This document shows, piece after piece, positions 63,121 to 64,000 of a DNA stretch of 64,000 nt. A program made the translations under genes and the position numbers. Numbering within the stretch: position 1 is the first letter of the stretch; each line of letters begins with the position of its first letter. The notes beneath the pieces were generated by a model. That model was not told the origin of the DNA. It did no database searches and saw only the letters and a program-made list of their open reading frames with translations. The stretch spans positions 88,546-152,545 of the forward strand of contig NZ_JAXIVU010000005.1 of assembly GCF_034259425.1 (NCBI RefSeq). Reading direction: 5' to 3'. The DNA is from Denitrificimonas halotolerans. GTDB taxonomy: Bacteria; Pseudomonadota; Gammaproteobacteria; Pseudomonadales; Pseudomonadaceae.

Positions 63121-63343
63121 GTGACGTTCATACTGGGCTCGGCTTCTTATAGCTGAGCTCAGCTCTACCTCCTATTTGTGGTGGTGAGCCTGTCTAGGTT
63201 CTGCCTCAGCATTCTCGATACTCTCTCTTAGACATATTTTTTTGACGCCTGTAAGAACGCTGCTATTTTGAATGGTGCAGCCCCGCTGTTGTTCATGCCA
63301 GACAGTTGGGGAGGGTACTTTAAACTACACAAGGAATGTGTTT

Positions 63344-63661
63344 ATGAAAAAAACTATAATTAACCCATTGTTAGTCCTTGCGCTAAGTGCAGGCAGTTTG
63401 TTTGCGGTTGCGCAAGAGCCGACAAATACAATCGCCCCAACGGCAATCGCAGCGGTTACGGCAACAACCATTAATATCAATACGGCTGATGCTGAAACCT
63501 TAGCCCGCGAATTGAGTGGTGTCGGTATGGCCAAAGCGCAAGCTATAGTTGAATATCGAGACATGCACGGCCCTTTTGCTTCGGTAGATGAGTTGATTGA
63601 AGTGAAAGGAATAGGTGTGGCTATACTTGAGCGAAATATGAGTAAGTTATCGATTGAATGA
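63344..63661 (+). CDS. ComEA-like helix-hairpin-helix protein
   Basis: 105 residues: signal peptide (MKKTIINPLLVLALSAGSLFAVAQ) and a double helix-hairpin-helix DNA-binding domain (INTADAETLARELSGVGMAKAQAIVEYRDMHGPF; LIEVKGIGVAILERN). Periplasmic DNA-binding protein of ComEA type, possibly for DNA uptake. ATG 63344 follows AAGGAA; the frame is open further up without a Shine-Dalgarno. Confidence 0.9.
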   Translation: MKKTIINPLLVLALSAGSLFAVAQEPTNTIAPTAIAAVTATTININTADAETLARELSGVGMAKAQAIVEYRDMHGPFASVDELIEVKGIGVAILERNMSKLSIE

Positions 63662-63668
63662 GTGGTTA

Positions 63669-63706
63669 GTATCCTCCTACTGTAGGGTGGGGAGGATGCT
63701 AAAGTG
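63669..63706 (+). repeat. Solo right-end remnant of the tnpB family
   Basis: GTATCCTCCTACTGTAGGGTGGGGAGGATGCTAA resembles the right end TTTAGGTCGGGGAGGATGTCAA and is also a partial palindrome (ATCCTCC/GGAGGAT). It lies between the comEA-like gene and its terminator. Confidence 0.5.
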
Positions 63707-63713
63707 TTTAGAT

Positions 63714-63738
63714 GAGGCTGTTTTTCAGCCTCTTTTTT
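63714..63738 (+). terminator. Terminator downstream of the comEA-like gene
   Basis: Stem GAGGCTG / CAGCCTC with loop TTTTT, followed by T6. Confidence 0.85.
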
Positions 63739-63740
63739 AT

Positions 63741-63920
63741 CAAAATCGCGTAAGACTTCGTACTTTTAGTGCGAGGATGGATAGCGAGGACTGCGTAAGC
63801 AGCCCCTTAACCCCTTAACAGGTTGCTAAAGTCTTTGCAGTATAGGTTGGTACTGGTATTGTATACAGCGTGATAAGGCACACCAAAACATTAAAAGTTC
63901 GAGTACGAGACAGGCATGTG
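63741..63920 (+). mobile_element. tnpB element copy C, truncated
   Basis: The left end CAAAATCGCGTAAGACTTCG follows TTAT (63737-63740) within the T-run of the preceding terminator. The full 129-nt left region is kept, and tnpB begins with GTG at 63870 (MIRHTKTLKVRVRDRHV) instead of ATG. Similarity to copy B stops after CATGTG at 63920, where the IS3-type end begins. Confidence 0.85.
63870..63920 (+). pseudogene. tnpB copy C, first 17 codons
   Basis: Aligned with copies A and B over IKxTKTLKVRVRDRHV; cut by the IS3-family end. The start codon is GTG and no more of the gene is in the window. Confidence 0.8.
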
Positions 63921-64000
63921 GAGTGAACCCCTTTTCTTGGACTCTTAAGCCACGCTTTTACTTAGGTACTGAGCTCTGTATTGAGCAGGGCTCATCTTTA
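63921..64000 (-). mobile_element. End of an IS3-family insertion sequence (continues past the window)
   Basis: TGAACCCCTTTTCTTGGACTC next to the junction looks like an IS3-group terminal repeat, and the transposase C-terminus follows on the minus strand. Exact terminus (63921-63924) is not certain. Confidence 0.65.
63945..64000 (-). CDS. IS3-family transposase, C-terminal end
   Basis: Minus-strand frame ending KMSPAQYRAQYLSKSVA-stop, the characteristic tail of IS3-family OrfB/OrfAB transposases (MSPxQYRxxYL). Only 18 codons are inside the window. Confidence 0.65.
   Translation of the reverse strand, partial: KMSPAQYRAQYLSKSVA

Noticed and set aside
1..64000. CRISPR array, prophage or integrative element
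   Set aside because: No regularly spaced direct repeats, integrase or phage structural genes were seen; the repeats present are IS ends.

Overview
The window reads as chromosome of a low-GC member of the Pseudomonadaceae. This rests on recalled gene families and gene order (fadB-fadA next to topA, folD beside a tRNA-Arg/His/Leu cluster, ybbP-ybbA/tesA with an L,D-transpeptidase, thrS-infC-rpmI-rplT-pheST-ihfA-merR) and on protein sequences closest to recalled Pseudomonas homologues. Codon use is clearly more AT-rich than in classical Pseudomonas, so a lineage such as Thiopseudomonas/Denitrificimonas is a reasonable guess, but it is inference and no search was run.

Layout. 1-12.5 kb: the end of fadB, fadA, a DUF1653 protein, topA, a pseudouridine synthase, DEAD-box helicase deaD with a long leader, a glutamine amidotransferase overlapping rmuC, then a minus-strand group of small genes (DUF2489, a His-rich SEC-C protein, a LEA-like lipoprotein, ychJ). 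12.5-17.4 kb: dinG with a LexA-like box, a serine beta-lactamase-fold hydrolase, folD and three tRNAs. 17.6-25.3 kb: a SirB2 membrane protein and the complete cytochrome c maturation operon ccmABCDEFGHI. 25.3-38.3 kb: greB, the sulfate importer sbp-cysT-cysW-cysA on the minus strand, chrA, a DUF2254 protein, ybbP-ybbA divergent from tesA, an L,D-transpeptidase and tRNA-Val. 38.5-45.8 kb: the translation block thrS, infC (ATT start), rpmI, rplT, pheS, pheT, ihfA and a MerR regulator. 45.8-64 kb: housekeeping genes (yadGH, an NlpC/P60 lipoprotein, trpB, ybiT, a parvulin, osmC-like, amt, exaC, a ComEA-like protein) interleaved with many IS200/IS605-type (IS1341-like) tnpB elements.

The most striking content is the tnpB family. 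Its ends can be fixed from the sequence: elements begin CAAAATCGCG directly after a TTAT target and end GATGTCAA after a small hairpin that carries the tnpB stop codon. Two long copies are present (50233-51443 and 60362-61523). A third is cut off near the window end by an IS3-family element. Six or more decayed pieces are recognisable: solo left or right ends and 3'-end remnants. Copy A sits precisely after codon 4 of a DNA-3-methyladenine glycosylase gene; its right end puts a Shine-Dalgarno-like GGGGAGGA upstream of an in-frame TTG, and the same arrangement recurs in front of the osmC-like gene. Both long TnpBs have Gly where the canonical RuvC-II catalytic Glu would be, and copy B lacks 11 conserved residues. 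No tnpA of this family is visible in the window.

Other points of note: amt is split by an 8-G run, trpB stands alone without trpA, a Phe-containing mini-ORF with a hairpin precedes pheS, and a pseudouridine-synthase homologue lacks the catalytic Asp.
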